64,000 bases of DNA from Paracoccaceae bacterium (GCA_027489355.1 JAIXZY010000079.1:62001-126000), one strand, 5' to 3'. Positions 6,424 through 15,468 are shown, numbered from the stretch's first letter. Program-made: numbers and translations. Notes: generated from the sequence alone by a model not told the origin.

Positions 6424-7776
6424 ATGACCCGCAAGATCCGCCTTGGTGCCTTCCTTCCCGGCGGCGGCCAGCACATCGCCGCCTGGCGCCACCCGGACAG
6501 CCCCGCCGACGGGGCGACGAGCTTCGAGTTCCATGTGAAGCTGGCGCAAGAGGCCGAGAGGGGCCTGTTCGACGCCTATTTCCTGGCCGACGGACTGGCC
6601 ATCGCCTTCGGCGGCGGGATCGAGGGCGGCAACGCCAAGGTCGCAGGCTTTGAACCCGTCACGCTGTTCTCGGCGCTGGCCCCGCTGACGAAGAACCTCG
6701 GCTTCATCGCCACGGCGTCCACGACCTATGAAGAGCCCTACAACCTTGCGCGCAAGTTCGCCTCGCTGGACCTGATCTCGGACGGCAGGGCCGGGTGGAA
6801 CGTGGTGACGACGGCCACCGACTCCGCCGCGCACAACTTCAACCTCGACCAGCAGCACCCGCATGCCTTCCGCTATCGCCGTGCGGCCGAGCATGTCGAG
6901 GTGGTGAAGAAGCTGTGGGACAGTTTCGAGGACGACGTCTTCCTGCGCGACAAGGAGTCCGGGCGGTTCTTCGATCCCGACAAGGTGCACTACACCGACC
7001 ACAAGGGCGAGCATTTCAAGGTGAAGGGGCCGCTCAACGTCAGCCGCTCGCCACAGGGGCATCCGGTGATCGTTCAGGCCGGGCAGTCCGAGGACGGGCG
7101 CGGTCTGGCGGCGGCGACGGCCGAGGTCATCTTCACCGCGCACCAGAAGCTGGACACCGCGCAGGAGTTCTACCGCGACATCAAGTCCCGGGCGCGCGGG
7201 CTGGGGCGGAACCCCGACCATGTTCTGATCATGCCCGGCGTGTCGCCCTTCGTCGGCCGCACCGAGGCCGAAGCGCGTGAGAAGTATGACCGCCTGACCA
7301 GCCTGATCCTGGAAGAGGACGGCATCGCCCTGATTAAGGGCCTGACCGGCGGGACGCTCGACCTGACGGGCGTGGACCTTGACGGCCCGCTGCCGCCGGT
7401 GGGACCGACCGAAGGGATGAAGTCGCGCCAGGCCCTGATCCGCCAGATCGCGGACGAGAACGGCTTCACCATCCGCCAGCTTTACCAGCATGTCGCGTCG
7501 GCTCGGGGCCACTTTACCGTGGTCGGCACGGCTACGCAGATCGTCGACATCCTCGAGGAGTGGTTCAAGAACGAAGGTGCCGACGGCTTCAACATCCTGC
7601 CGCCCTGGCTGCCCACCGGCCTGACCGATTTCGTCGATCTGGTCGTCCCGGAGCTGCAGCGCCGCGGCCTGTTCCGCACCGCCTACGAGGGCCGGACGCT
7701 GCGCGAGAACCTGGGCCTGCCCTTCCCTGAAACCCGCTGGGCGGCCGCGCGCCGGTCTGCGGTAGCTGCGGAGTAG
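6424..7776 (+). CDS. NtaA/SnaA/DmoA-family FMNH2-dependent monooxygenase
   Basis: This 450-residue bacterial-luciferase-like monooxygenase begins MTRKIRLGAFLPGGGQHIAAWRH and has the family stretches FDAYFLADG, SDGRAGWNVVTT and GHPVIVQAGQSE. It uses reduced FMN from the preceding reductase to oxidise small substrates. Family members act on dimethyl sulfide, alkyl sulfones, nitrilotriacetate or pristinamycin precursors. Lying between a flavin reductase and an SsuABC-like transporter, it most likely cleaves a C-S bond for sulfur scavenging. It is longer than SsuD (~380 aa) and not of that subfamily. Start ATG 6424 follows AAAGGA. Confidence 0.88.
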   Translation: MTRKIRLGAFLPGGGQHIAAWRHPDSPADGATSFEFHVKLAQEAERGLFDAYFLADGLAIAFGGGIEGGNAKVAGFEPVTLFSALAPLTKNLGFIATASTTYEEPYNLARKFASLDLISDGRAGWNVVTTATDSAAHNFNLDQQHPHAFRYRRAAEHVEVVKKLWDSFEDDVFLRDKESGRFFDPDKVHYTDHKGEHFKVKGPLNVSRSPQGHPVIVQAGQSEDGRGLAAATAEVIFTAHQKLDTAQEFYRDIKSRARGLGRNPDHVLIMPGVSPFVGRTEAEAREKYDRLTSLILEEDGIALIKGLTGGTLDLTGVDLDGPLPPVGPTEGMKSRQALIRQIADENGFTIRQLYQHVASARGHFTVVGTATQIVDILEEWFKNEGADGFNILPPWLPTGLTDFVDLVVPELQRRGLFRTAYEGRTLRENLGLPFPETRWAAARRSAVAAE

Positions 7777-7780
7777 TCCG

Positions 7781-8620
7781 ATGACCTTCCAGAGCCTCGA
7801 TAGCTCCCCCGTCGGTTCTGTCGAAGTCCCCCCCGGCGTGGCCCTGTTGCGCCGGGGGATGGGAGCGGCCCGCTCGGGCCTGCGCCGCTATGGCCTTCTG
7901 GCCGCATTCCTGGCCCTGTGGCAGATCGGATCGACCCAGGGCTGGATCAACGCCACCGTCTTCCCGCCGCTGGACGCGATCCTGTCCGCGCTATGGGAGG
8001 GGCTGACGGGCGGCGCGCTGCTGGACGACATCGCGATCAGCCTGCAACGGTCCGGCCTTGCCTTCGCCGCCGCCGTCGCCGTCGGCATCCCGCTTGGGCT
8101 TTTCATGGGCCAGATCCGTGCGGTCGAACAGGCGCTGGACCCGATCCTGCAGTTCTTTCGCCAGACCTCGGCGCTGGCGCTTTATCCCGTGTTCATCCTG
8201 CTTCTGGGCCTGGGCGAGGCGTCGAAGGTCTTCGTGATCTTCTGGGCCACGCTTTTCCCGATCCTTCTGGCGACCACTGGCGGGGTGAAGGACGTGGACC
8301 GCAAGCTGATCGAGATGGCCGCGACCTTCGGTGCCTCGCGCACGACGATCTTCCGCCGGGTCGTGCTTCCCGCCAGCGTGCCGTCGATCTTCGTCGGCCT
8401 GCGCCTGTCGGCGACCACGGCGCTGCTCCTCCTGATCGCGGCCGAGATGATCGGGGCGAACAAGGGCCTGGGCTTCCAGGTGATGAACGCCCAGTACAAC
8501 TTCCAGATCCCGCAAATGTTCGCGGCGATCCTCCTTCTTGCCGCGCTTGGCCTGGCCGCCAATGCCCTGCTTGTGACGCTGCAGCGCCGCCTGTGCCGCT
8601 GGGCCGACCTGACCCGCTGA
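7781..8620 (+). CDS. ABC transporter permease, SsuC/TauC type
   Basis: This 279-residue inner-membrane permease is of the sulfonate/nitrate/taurine uptake family. The N-terminal span (LLAAFLALWQIGS) is followed by further hydrophobic segments, and the EAA-like loop reads EMAATFGASRTTIFRRVVLP. The start lies 4 bases after the monooxygenase stop. With the binding protein and ATPase that follow, it forms an importer for the organosulfur substrate. Confidence 0.9.
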   Translation: MTFQSLDSSPVGSVEVPPGVALLRRGMGAARSGLRRYGLLAAFLALWQIGSTQGWINATVFPPLDAILSALWEGLTGGALLDDIAISLQRSGLAFAAAVAVGIPLGLFMGQIRAVEQALDPILQFFRQTSALALYPVFILLLGLGEASKVFVIFWATLFPILLATTGGVKDVDRKLIEMAATFGASRTTIFRRVVLPASVPSIFVGLRLSATTALLLLIAAEMIGANKGLGFQVMNAQYNFQIPQMFAAILLLAALGLAANALLVTLQRRLCRWADLTR

Positions 8621-8645
8621 CCTCTTGAATCCAAAGGAAACTGCC

Positions 8646-9617
8646 ATGAAACTCTTCCGCACCCTCGCGCTGTCGACCGCGCTTGGCCTGACCCTGACCC
8701 CCGCCTTCGCCGAGGTCACCCTCCGCTACCTTGCAAGCCAGGGCGGCCTGTCCCCCCACGAGCTTGCCGCCGAGCTTGGCTATTTCGACGGCACCGGCAT
8801 CACGCTGGAAAACGTAGGCTACGCACAGGGCGGCCCTGCCTCGCTGGTGGCGCTGGCCGGGGGCAGTGTCGAGATCGGCTCGGCCGCCACGGCCGCCGTC
8901 CTGAACTCGATCGCCGCGGGCAACGACTTCGTCGCGGCCTTCCCCTCGAACGGGATCAACGACGACGCACAGTCGATCTTCTACGTGCTGGAAGACAGCC
9001 CGATCAAATCCATCGAGGACCTCGCCGGCAAGACCATCGCGGTGAACACGCTGGGCGCGCACCTGGATTTCGTCGTCCGCGAGGCCCTGCACCAGAAGGG
9101 CCTGCCCGAGGACAGCGCCAACCTGATCGTCGTTCCGGGTCCGCAGCTTGAACAGGTGCTGCGGTCCGGGCAGGTCGATGTCTCGGCCTTCGGCTACTGG
9201 CAGACGACGTTCACCGGCGCCGCACAGAAGAACGGCGGTCTGCGGGCGGTCTTCGACGACACCGACGTGCTGGGCGAGATCGCGGGCGGGTTCATCGTCC
9301 TGCGCCGTGACTGGATCGAGGCGCACCCGGAGGAAGCAAAGGCCTTCTTCGACGGTTCGATCAAGGCGCTGGACTACGCCCGCGAGCACCCCGAGGAAAC
9401 GAAAGAGATCTTCGCGCGTGTCCTGGCCGAACGCGGCGAGAATGCCGAGGTGGCACAGTACTTCGCAGGCTACGGCGTGCGCGAGGGTGGCCTGCCCGAG
9501 GAACGCGACGTCCAGTTCTGGATCGACGTGCTGGAACGCCAGGGCGCGGTGCCAAAGGGCAAGCTTGTCGCCAAGGACATTCTTTACGTCACCGGCGACG
9601 CCGCGGTTACCAACTGA
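8646..9617 (+). CDS. ABC transporter substrate-binding protein, SsuA/NMT1-like
   Basis: This 323-residue periplasmic protein has a signal peptide MKLFRTLALSTALGLTLTP-AFA cleaved near residue 22. The mature part has the SsuA/NMT1 pattern (GGSVEIGSAATAAVLNSI, GKTIAVNTLGAHLDF). It delivers the organosulfur ligand to the 7781 permease. Start 8646 is set by the signal peptide and AAAGGAAA upstream. The ATPase gene begins inside its stop codon (TGATG). Confidence 0.9.
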   Translation: MKLFRTLALSTALGLTLTPAFAEVTLRYLASQGGLSPHELAAELGYFDGTGITLENVGYAQGGPASLVALAGGSVEIGSAATAAVLNSIAAGNDFVAAFPSNGINDDAQSIFYVLEDSPIKSIEDLAGKTIAVNTLGAHLDFVVREALHQKGLPEDSANLIVVPGPQLEQVLRSGQVDVSAFGYWQTTFTGAAQKNGGLRAVFDDTDVLGEIAGGFIVLRRDWIEAHPEEAKAFFDGSIKALDYAREHPEETKEIFARVLAERGENAEVAQYFAGYGVREGGLPEERDVQFWIDVLERQGAVPKGKLVAKDILYVTGDAAVTN

Positions 9618-10387
9618 TGTCCGTGGCGCAGCAGACCCGCCGTGGAGAGGTCACCCTGCGTGACCTCTCCAAGTCCTTCCGGCTGAACGGCCAGCCGCTG
9701 CAGGTCCTGCGCAATCTGTCGCTGGATGTCCGCAGCGGTGAGGTTCTGGCCATCGTCGGCCCCTCGGGCTGTGGCAAGACCACGCTTCTGCGGGTGCTGG
9801 CGGGCCTTGAACAGCCCGACCGGGGCGAAGTTCTGATCGACGGTCATGCCGTCCAGGGCGTCGGTACCGAACGCGCGATCATCTTTCAGGAGCCTCGGCT
9901 TCTGCCCTGGCTGACCGTGCTGGGCAACGTAAGCTTCGGGCTGCAGGTCCGTGGGAAATCTGCCGCCGAGGCCGAGGCGCGCGCCCGCCACTGCATCCGC
10001 CTTGTGGGCCTTGCCGACTTCGAGGACGCCTATCCCCGCCAGCTTTCCGGCGGCATGGCGCAGCGGGTGGGCATCGCCCGCGCCCTGACCGTGCAACCGG
10101 AGATCCTGCTTCTGGACGAGCCGCTTGGTGCGCTGGATGCGATGACCAAGCAGGCCATGCAGGAGGAGCTGACCCGGATCTGGCGCGAAGAGCAGGTGAC
10201 GATGATCCTTGTCACGCACGATCTGGAGGAAGCGATCTTCCTCGCGGATCGGGTCATGGTGATGCAGAAGGGGGGCACGACTCCTCCCCGCCTGATCGAC
10301 GTCGACCTGCCGCGCCCGAGGGACCGCAGCGAAGACCGGTTCGTCGCCCTGCGCAGACGGCTTATGCAGGAGTTCGGGCTGCACTGA
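9617..10387 (+). CDS. ABC transporter ATP-binding protein, SsuB/TauB type
   Basis: This 256-residue ATPase has Walker A GPSGCGKTT near residue 50, signature LSGGMAQRV near 139, Walker B ILLLDEPLGALD and the switch histidine in LVTHDLEEA. It energises the SsuABC-like importer. Its ATG overlaps the stop of the binding-protein gene by one base. It is the last gene of the organosulfur operon. A GC hairpin at 10403-10422 follows. Confidence 0.92.
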   Translation: MSVAQQTRRGEVTLRDLSKSFRLNGQPLQVLRNLSLDVRSGEVLAIVGPSGCGKTTLLRVLAGLEQPDRGEVLIDGHAVQGVGTERAIIFQEPRLLPWLTVLGNVSFGLQVRGKSAAEAEARARHCIRLVGLADFEDAYPRQLSGGMAQRVGIARALTVQPEILLLDEPLGALDAMTKQAMQEELTRIWREEQVTMILVTHDLEEAIFLADRVMVMQKGGTTPPRLIDVDLPRPRDRSEDRFVALRRRLMQEFGLH

Positions 10388-10402
10388 GGCCGCCCAAAGG
10401 CT

Positions 10403-10422
10403 CGCCGGGGTGTCGCCCGGCG
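10403..10422. terminator. GC hairpin between convergent operons
   Basis: CGCCGGG (10403-10409) and CCCGGCG (10416-10422) pair around a 6-base loop, between the convergent ends at 10387 and 10440. There is no T-run, so termination is possible but not certain. Confidence 0.4.
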
Positions 10423-10439
10423 GGCATCCCTCCGCGCGA

Positions 10440-11858
10440 TTACGCGTCCTGCCCCTGACGCCCCGACGTCAGCGGACTGCGCGCGCGGGGCAGGTAGCGT
10501 CCTTCGGGTCGCCCTTGCAATACGCCGTCGCGGATCGCAACCCGACCGCGCAGGATCACGGTGACGGGCCAGCCTTGCACCTCCAGCCCCTCGTAGGGGG
10601 TGTAGTCCGCGCCGTGGTGGAGATGGTCGTTCCGGATGACGCGCCGGTCCTGCGGGTTCCACAGCGTCAGGTCGGCGTCCGAGCCCACGGCGATCGTCCC
10701 CTTCCGCGGATACAGGCCGTACAGCTTTGCATGGTTGGTGGCCGTCAGCGCCGCAAATCGGGGCAGGTCGATCCGGCCCTTCATCACCCCCTCCGAGAAC
10801 AGGATCGGCAGCCGTGTTTCGACCCCCGGAATGCCGTTCGGGATCCAGCGGAAGCTGGTCTTGCCCTTTTCGTTCAGCTTTCCGGCCTCATCCTCGAACC
10901 GGAAGGGGCAGTGGTCCGAAGAGTACAGGTCGAAGATCCCCTGCTCCAGCCCCTGCCAGCAGGCGGCCTTGCTGGCCTCGTCCCTTGGCGGGGGCGAGCA
11001 GACGTATTTCGCGCCTTCCCAGCCGTCGCGGTCCAGGTCGTCGGCGGTGAGCATCAGGTATTGCGGGCAGGTCTCGCCCACGACCTTCACCCCGCGCTTG
11101 CGGGCGCGGTCGATCTCTTCCATCGCCTCGCGGTTCGAGACGTGGACGATGACGATCGGCACGGCGACGATCTCGGCCAGCGACAGGGCGCGGTGGGTGG
11201 CTTCGCGTTCCGCCGCGACCGGGCGGGTCGTCGCATGGGCGAGGGGGGCCACGTCCCCCGCCGCTTCGTGCTTGCCGATCAGGAAGCGGATCGCATCCTC
11301 GTTCTCGCAATGCACCATGACCAGCGCGCCCGAGGTGCGGGCGGCGTCCAGCGTGGCGAGGATCTCATTGTCGTGGAGCCGCAGTCCCTCGTAGGTCATG
11401 AAGACCTTGAGCGAGGTATAGCCGTCCTCGACCAGGGCGGGGATCTCCTGGCCAAGGACGCCGGGGGTGGGGTCGGTGACGATCAGGTGGAAGCTGACGT
11501 CGGTCAGGCAGTTGCCATCGGCCAGCGCGTGATAGGCGGTCAGCGCCTCGCGCAGGGTCTGGCCCTTCTGTTGCAGGCAGAAGGGCAGAACGGTGGTGTT
11601 GCCGCCGAACAGGGACGAGCGGGTGCCGCTTTCGAAACCGTCGGCCATGACGATCCCGTCGCCAGAAGGCTGGGCGAGGTGGACATGGCTGTCGATGCCG
11701 CCCGGCAGGACGTAAAGCCCGGTCGCGTCGATCTCTTCCCGGCCGGGGGGCAGGCCTTCGCCCAGCATCACGATCCGCCCGTCACGGATGCCGATGTCGC
11801 AGCGAGTGACGTCCGAGGCCGTCACCACCGTTCCGCCCCGCACCACCAGATCGAACAT
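10440..11858 (-). CDS. Dihydropyrimidinase / D-hydantoinase family amidohydrolase
   Basis: This 472-residue cyclic amidohydrolase opens hydantoin or dihydropyrimidine-like rings. Metal ligands are visible: GGIDSHVHL (His58, His60), the carbamylated lysine in TSLKVFMTY (about Lys151), later histidines in MVHCENE and IVHVSNRE, and the aspartate in YSSDHCPF. It begins MFDLVVRGGTVVTASDV at ATG 11858, 1 base after the upstream stop. It is the distal gene of an operon with a class V PLP enzyme and an amino-acid-type ABC transporter, so the true substrate may be an imported cyclic ureide or imide. It is not an allantoinase by sequence feel. Confidence 0.85.
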   Translation of the reverse strand: MFDLVVRGGTVVTASDVTRCDIGIRDGRIVMLGEGLPPGREEIDATGLYVLPGGIDSHVHLAQPSGDGIVMADGFESGTRSSLFGGNTTVLPFCLQQKGQTLREALTAYHALADGNCLTDVSFHLIVTDPTPGVLGQEIPALVEDGYTSLKVFMTYEGLRLHDNEILATLDAARTSGALVMVHCENEDAIRFLIGKHEAAGDVAPLAHATTRPVAAEREATHRALSLAEIVAVPIVIVHVSNREAMEEIDRARKRGVKVVGETCPQYLMLTADDLDRDGWEGAKYVCSPPPRDEASKAACWQGLEQGIFDLYSSDHCPFRFEDEAGKLNEKGKTSFRWIPNGIPGVETRLPILFSEGVMKGRIDLPRFAALTATNHAKLYGLYPRKGTIAVGSDADLTLWNPQDRRVIRNDHLHHGADYTPYEGLEVQGWPVTVILRGRVAIRDGVLQGRPEGRYLPRARSPLTSGRQGQDA

Positions 11859-11859
11859 C

Positions 11860-13095
11860 TCAGGCCGCCTTCCGCAGGATGCTGTCCAGCGCGGCGCAGA
11901 GGCGGTCGACCTCGTCCAGCGTGTTGTAATGCACCATCGACACCCGCAGAAGGCCCCCATCGCCCATCTGGCCCAGGTCCTCGACCAGCCGGCGGGAATG
12001 GAAATCGCCGTGGCGAATGGCGATCTTGTGGGCGTCCATCGCCTTGGCCAAAGCGCCTGAATCGCGACCGTCGAAGCGGAAGGCCACCGTGGGGATGCGT
12101 TTCGAGTCGACGTTCTTTGTGGCTCCGAAGACCCGGCAGTCGTTGCGGGCGGTCAGGTAGGACAGAAGCCGGTCGACAAGCGCATCTTCCTGCGCGGTAA
12201 TCGCGGTGAACCCGGCCTCAAGCGCCGCGCGGGGGGATGCGGCCGCCCCGCCGAGTCCCGCGAAATAGTCACGGATCGCCAGGGTGGAATAGGCGCATTC
12301 ATAGCTGGGATTTCCGGGTTCCAGTTTCCCCGGCACTTTGTCCTTGCCGTAGAAGTAGTGATACAGCGTGTCGAGTTCGAGCAGGTGTTCGTGCTTGCCA
12401 TACATCACCGCGTAATGCGGTCCGTAGGTCTTGTAGAGACTGAAGACATAGTAATCGACGTCCCAGGCCTGCACGTCGATGGCGCGGTGCGGGGCGTAGG
12501 CCACGGCGTCCACGCAGATCCGCGCGCCGCGGTCGTGGACGAATCGGGCGATCTCGGCCACCGGGTTCACCTGGCCCAGGATGTTCGAGACATGCGTCAC
12601 CGCGACCAGCTTTGTGCGGTCGGTCATCAGCGGGGCAAGGTCGTCAAGCTCCAGCGACAGGCTGTCGTGGTTCAGCGGCCAGAATTTCAGCACGATGCCG
12701 AATTCCTGCAGGCTGACCCAGGGGCCGATATTGGATTCGTGGTCCGACATGGTGACGATGACCTCGTCCCCCGGACGAAGCTGGCTGCGCATGGCGCGGG
12801 CGAGGTTCTGGAGAAGAACCGTGGTCGAGGGGCCGAAGACGATCTCCTCGGGGCGGGAGGCGTTCATCAGCGTGGCGGCGGCGGCGCGGGCGTCGCGCAG
12901 GGCCTCGGCCGCGGCAAGCGAGATCTCGTAGCTGCCGCCGATCTGCACGTTCTTCTCGAACAGGAACTCGGTCATCCGGTCCACGGCGCCGCGCAGGATC
13001 TGCGAGCCGCCGGCATTGTCGAAAAGGGTCCAGCCGCGGGACAGGCCGGGGAAGTGGCTGCGGACGGTGTCGAGATCAAGCGCAGGGGTTTGCAT
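11860..13095 (-). CDS. Class V aminotransferase, cysteine desulfurase-like without the desulfurase cysteine
   Basis: This 411-residue PLP enzyme of fold type I has its Schiff-base lysine in FSLYKTYGPH (about Lys222) and PLP contacts in CVDAVAYAPHR. It resembles the SufS-like subfamily of unknown function (VC1184 type). The loop that carries Cys in SufS (RxGxHC) reads RHGDFHS, so persulfide chemistry is unlikely. Elimination, transamination or racemisation of an amino acid is more plausible. It sits between the ABC transporter and the hydantoinase genes, which suggests a shared catabolic route. The substrate is unknown. Confidence 0.8.
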   Translation of the reverse strand: MQTPALDLDTVRSHFPGLSRGWTLFDNAGGSQILRGAVDRMTEFLFEKNVQIGGSYEISLAAAEALRDARAAAATLMNASRPEEIVFGPSTTVLLQNLARAMRSQLRPGDEVIVTMSDHESNIGPWVSLQEFGIVLKFWPLNHDSLSLELDDLAPLMTDRTKLVAVTHVSNILGQVNPVAEIARFVHDRGARICVDAVAYAPHRAIDVQAWDVDYYVFSLYKTYGPHYAVMYGKHEHLLELDTLYHYFYGKDKVPGKLEPGNPSYECAYSTLAIRDYFAGLGGAAASPRAALEAGFTAITAQEDALVDRLLSYLTARNDCRVFGATKNVDSKRIPTVAFRFDGRDSGALAKAMDAHKIAIRHGDFHSRRLVEDLGQMGDGGLLRVSMVHYNTLDEVDRLCAALDSILRKAA

Positions 13096-13110
13096 CGGGG
13101 GCTCCGGGAA

Positions 13111-13848
13111 TCAGTGGTTCAGGACCGCGCCAAGGAAGTTGCGCGTGCGCTCTTCCTGCGGGGTGTCGAAGATCTGGGCGGGCGTGCCGGATTCGATGAT
13201 CCGCCCGCCGTCCATGAAGATCACGCGGTCGGCGACCTGGCGGGCGAAACCCATCTCGTGCGTGACGACGACCATGGTGACGCCGGTCCCGGCGAGCGAT
13301 TTCATCACGTCCAGCACCTCGCCCACCATTTCGGGGTCAAGCGCGCTGGTGGGTTCGTCGAAGAGCATGACCTTTGGGTCCATCGCCAGGGCGCGGGCGA
13401 TGGCCACACGCTGCTGCTGGCCGCCGGACAGCTTGCCGGGATACTTGTCGGCCTGTTCGCCGATCCCCACGCGCGCCAGAAGCTCGCGCGCGCGCTTTTC
13501 GGCCGCCTCGGGCGAGGTGCCGCGCACGCGCATCGGGGCGAGCATGACGTTGCGCAGTACGGTCAGGTGCGGGAACAGGTTGAAGGACTGGAACACCATG
13601 CCCACATCGGCGCGGACCTTTTCCAGGTTGTGACCGCGTTCCACCGTGGTGCCGCCGACCGTGATCCGGCTGGTGGGCTCGAAGGGTTCAAGCAGGTTGA
13701 TGCAGCGGATCAGCGTGGACTTGCCCGAGCCGGAGGGGCCGATGACGCAGACCACCTCGCCCTCGGCGATGTCGAGGTCGATGCCGTGCAAAGCGGTGAA
13801 ACTGCCGAACTTCTTCTGCAGATTGCGGATTTCGATATAGCCGGGCAT
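13111..13848 (-). CDS. Polar amino acid ABC transporter, ATP-binding protein
   Basis: This 245-residue ATPase of the GlnQ/HisP class has Walker [10 protein letters not shown] near residue 38, signature LSGGQQQRV, Walker [14 protein letters not shown] and the H-loop VTHEMGFA. Its start ([18 protein letters not shown] 13848) overlaps the permease stop by one base (TGATG). The open frame extends much further upstream, but that is shadow. It powers the uptake system at 13111-15365. Confidence 0.93.
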   Translation of the reverse strand: MPGYIEIRNLQKKFGSFTALHGIDLDIAEGEVVCVIGPSGSGKSTLIRCINLLEPFEPTSRITVGGTTVERGHNLEKVRADVGMVFQSFNLFPHLTVLRNVMLAPMRVRGTSPEAAEKRARELLARVGIGEQADKYPGKLSGGQQQRVAIARALAMDPKVMLFDEPTSALDPEMVGEVLDVMKSLAGTGVTMVVVTHEMGFARQVADRVIFMDGGRIIESGTPAQIFDTPQEERTRNFLGAVLNH

Positions 13849-14519
13849 CAGCGGTCCGCCTTCGCGTAGCTGCGTTCCAGTTTCGACACGGCTGCAACAA
13901 GCGGCAGCAGGAACGCGACATAAATGATCGCCGCGCCGATCAGCGGGCTTGGGTTGGCGGCCAGCGCCTGCGCCTGGGTCGCCTGTTTCAGAAGGTCGGG
14001 CATCGCCACCACCGAGGCGAGCGCCGTGTCCTTCATCACGTTGATGCAGTTGTTGGTCAGGGGCGGAATGACGATGCGGATCGCCTGCGGCAGGATCACG
14101 TCCACCATCATGTGTCGATAGGACAGCCCCAGCGCGGACGAGGCCTCGAACTGGCCGCGGGGGATGGCTTCGATGCCGGCGCGGAAGATCTCGGCGGTAT
14201 AGGCGGCCGAGACCAGCGACAGGGCCGAGACGGCGGACAGGAAGGGCGACAGGCGGATGCCGACGAACGGAAGCGCGTAGTAGATGATGATCAGCAGGAC
14301 CAGCAGCGGGATCGACCGCATGAAGTTGATGTAGGCCCGCGCCAGAAGCTGCACCCAGAACGGCCCGTAAAGCCGCACGAGGGCCAGCGCGAGGCCAAGG
14401 ACCAGGCCAGCCACGATGCTGACCACGCCGATCTGCAGCGTGACCCACAAGCCCTGCATCAGAAGGGGGAACGTGCGGATCAGGACCGGCACGTTGAAGA
14501 AGGTGTCGAAGATTTCCAT
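13848..14519 (-). CDS. Polar amino acid ABC transporter, permease (HisMQ/GlnP type)
   Basis: This 223-residue permease of the His/Glu/Gln/Arg family has an N-terminal [18 protein letters not shown] span and the EAA-type loop [22 protein letters not shown]. Start ATG 14519 ([13 protein letters not shown]) is preferred over in-frame codons upstream because the family begins there. Only one permease gene is present, so it presumably works as a homodimer. Confidence 0.92.
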   Translation of the reverse strand: MEIFDTFFNVPVLIRTFPLLMQGLWVTLQIGVVSIVAGLVLGLALALVRLYGPFWVQLLARAYINFMRSIPLLVLLIIIYYALPFVGIRLSPFLSAVSALSLVSAAYTAEIFRAGIEAIPRGQFEASSALGLSYRHMMVDVILPQAIRIVIPPLTNNCINVMKDTALASVVAMPDLLKQATQAQALAANPSPLIGAAIIYVAFLLPLVAAVSKLERSYAKADR

Positions 14520-14576
14520 GGGCCTACCGCTTGGACGCAAGGGACGGCGGACCTTTGCCCGCCGCCCCCGATGCTT

Positions 14577-15365
14577 TTACTTCAGCGCCGGCATGTCCAT
14601 GACGGTCGCGGTCGACGTGGTGGCCTCGGGGTCCGAACCGAACCACTTCTTGTGCGTGGCCTGGACGAAGCCCTCTTCCTTCAGGGTGGTGATGATCGCG
14701 CTGACCTCGGCCGCGAGGGGCGCGTCCTTGGCGAACATCATCGAATACTGCTCGCCGGTCGGAATCCGCTCCACCACCGCGAATTCCGGCTTGTCCTTGG
14801 AGTAATACTGCAGGGCCGGAATGTCGCTGATGTAGCCGTCGATCCGGCCGTTGCCGAGGTCGAGCATCGCCGGGGCAAGGCCCTCGAAGCGGCGGATCTC
14901 GGCGAAGCCATACTTCGCCTGGTTCTCGGTCGCCCACATGTCGCCGGTCGAGCCGGTGTCCACGCCGATGATCTTGCCCGACATGTCGGCCAGGCCCTTC
15001 AGGCCGCTTGCCGCCGTGACGGTCAACGACTGGTCGCTGTCATAGTAGGGCTGGGCAAAGCTGACTTCGGCCAGGCGCTTTTCGGTGATGGTGATCGAGG
15101 ACATGGCCATGTCGATGCGACCCGACTGCACCGCCGAGAACAGGCCGTTGAACGGGATGTTCTCGATCTTGATGTCGCGACCCAGGCGCTTGGCCACCTC
15201 GGTTGCAAGGTCCACCTCGAAGCCGACGATGGCGCCGGAATCGTCCTGGAACTCCCACGGGACGTTGCCGACGTTCGCGCCGACCGTCAGATCCTCGGCC
15301 TGCGCCATCGCGGCGAAGCCGAGCGCGCTTCCGAAAGCCGCTGCGGCAAGCAGTTTCTTCATCAT
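14577..15365 (-). CDS. Polar amino acid ABC transporter, substrate-binding protein
   Basis: This 262-residue family-3 solute-binding protein has the signal peptide MMKKLLAAAAFGSALGFAAM-AQA. The mature part has the pattern DLTVGANVGNVPWEFQDDSG and VGFEVDLATEVAKRLG, typical of glutamine/cystine-type binders. AAGGA lies 7 bases before ATG 15365. It is the first gene of the operon that runs to 10440. A 24-bp perfect palindrome (15401-15424) lies just upstream and probably controls it. Confidence 0.92.
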   Translation of the reverse strand: MMKKLLAAAAFGSALGFAAMAQAEDLTVGANVGNVPWEFQDDSGAIVGFEVDLATEVAKRLGRDIKIENIPFNGLFSAVQSGRIDMAMSSITITEKRLAEVSFAQPYYDSDQSLTVTAASGLKGLADMSGKIIGVDTGSTGDMWATENQAKYGFAEIRRFEGLAPAMLDLGNGRIDGYISDIPALQYYSKDKPEFAVVERIPTGEQYSMMFAKDAPLAAEVSAIITTLKEEGFVQATHKKWFGSDPEATTSTATVMDMPALK

Positions 15366-15400
15366 GTTCTGGTCCTTTCCCTGTCGATTATCAATTACCG

Positions 15401-15424
15401 ACTGGTCAGACCGGTCTGACCAGT
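15401..15424. promoter_or_regulatory. 24-bp perfect palindrome, probable FadR/GntR-type operator
   Basis: The left arm is ACTGGTCAGACC and the right arm is its exact reverse complement, with no spacer. It contains the TGGTC/GACCA half-sites typical of FCD-class GntR regulators. It lies between the divergent binding-protein gene (start 15365) and the GntR gene (start 15469), so the latter product is the obvious ligand. Confidence 0.75.
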
Positions 15425-15468
15425 TATGCTGAGCCAAGCATGATGCGCTTTCGAAAGCAAGGCGCTAC

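Noticed and set aside
6358..7512. Minus-strand open frame of ~380 codons opposite the monooxygenase
   Set aside because: No motifs and shadow-like composition; the plus strand carries a complete monooxygenase.
10440..11858. Allantoinase or dihydroorotase as the identity of the amidohydrolase
   Set aside because: The lysine-carbamylation region TSLKVFMTYEG and overall length fit the hydantoinase/dihydropyrimidinase branch better, and no purine or pyrimidine genes are nearby.
10410..12200. Plus-strand open frame of ~600 codons opposite hydantoinase and PLP enzyme genes
   Set aside because: It spans two well-supported genes on the other strand and reads as repetitive Arg/Gly/Val/His shadow protein.
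11860..13095. Cysteine desulfurase (SufS/IscS) for the class V enzyme
   Set aside because: The active-site loop lacks the catalytic Cys (RHGDFHS) and no suf/isc genes are near.
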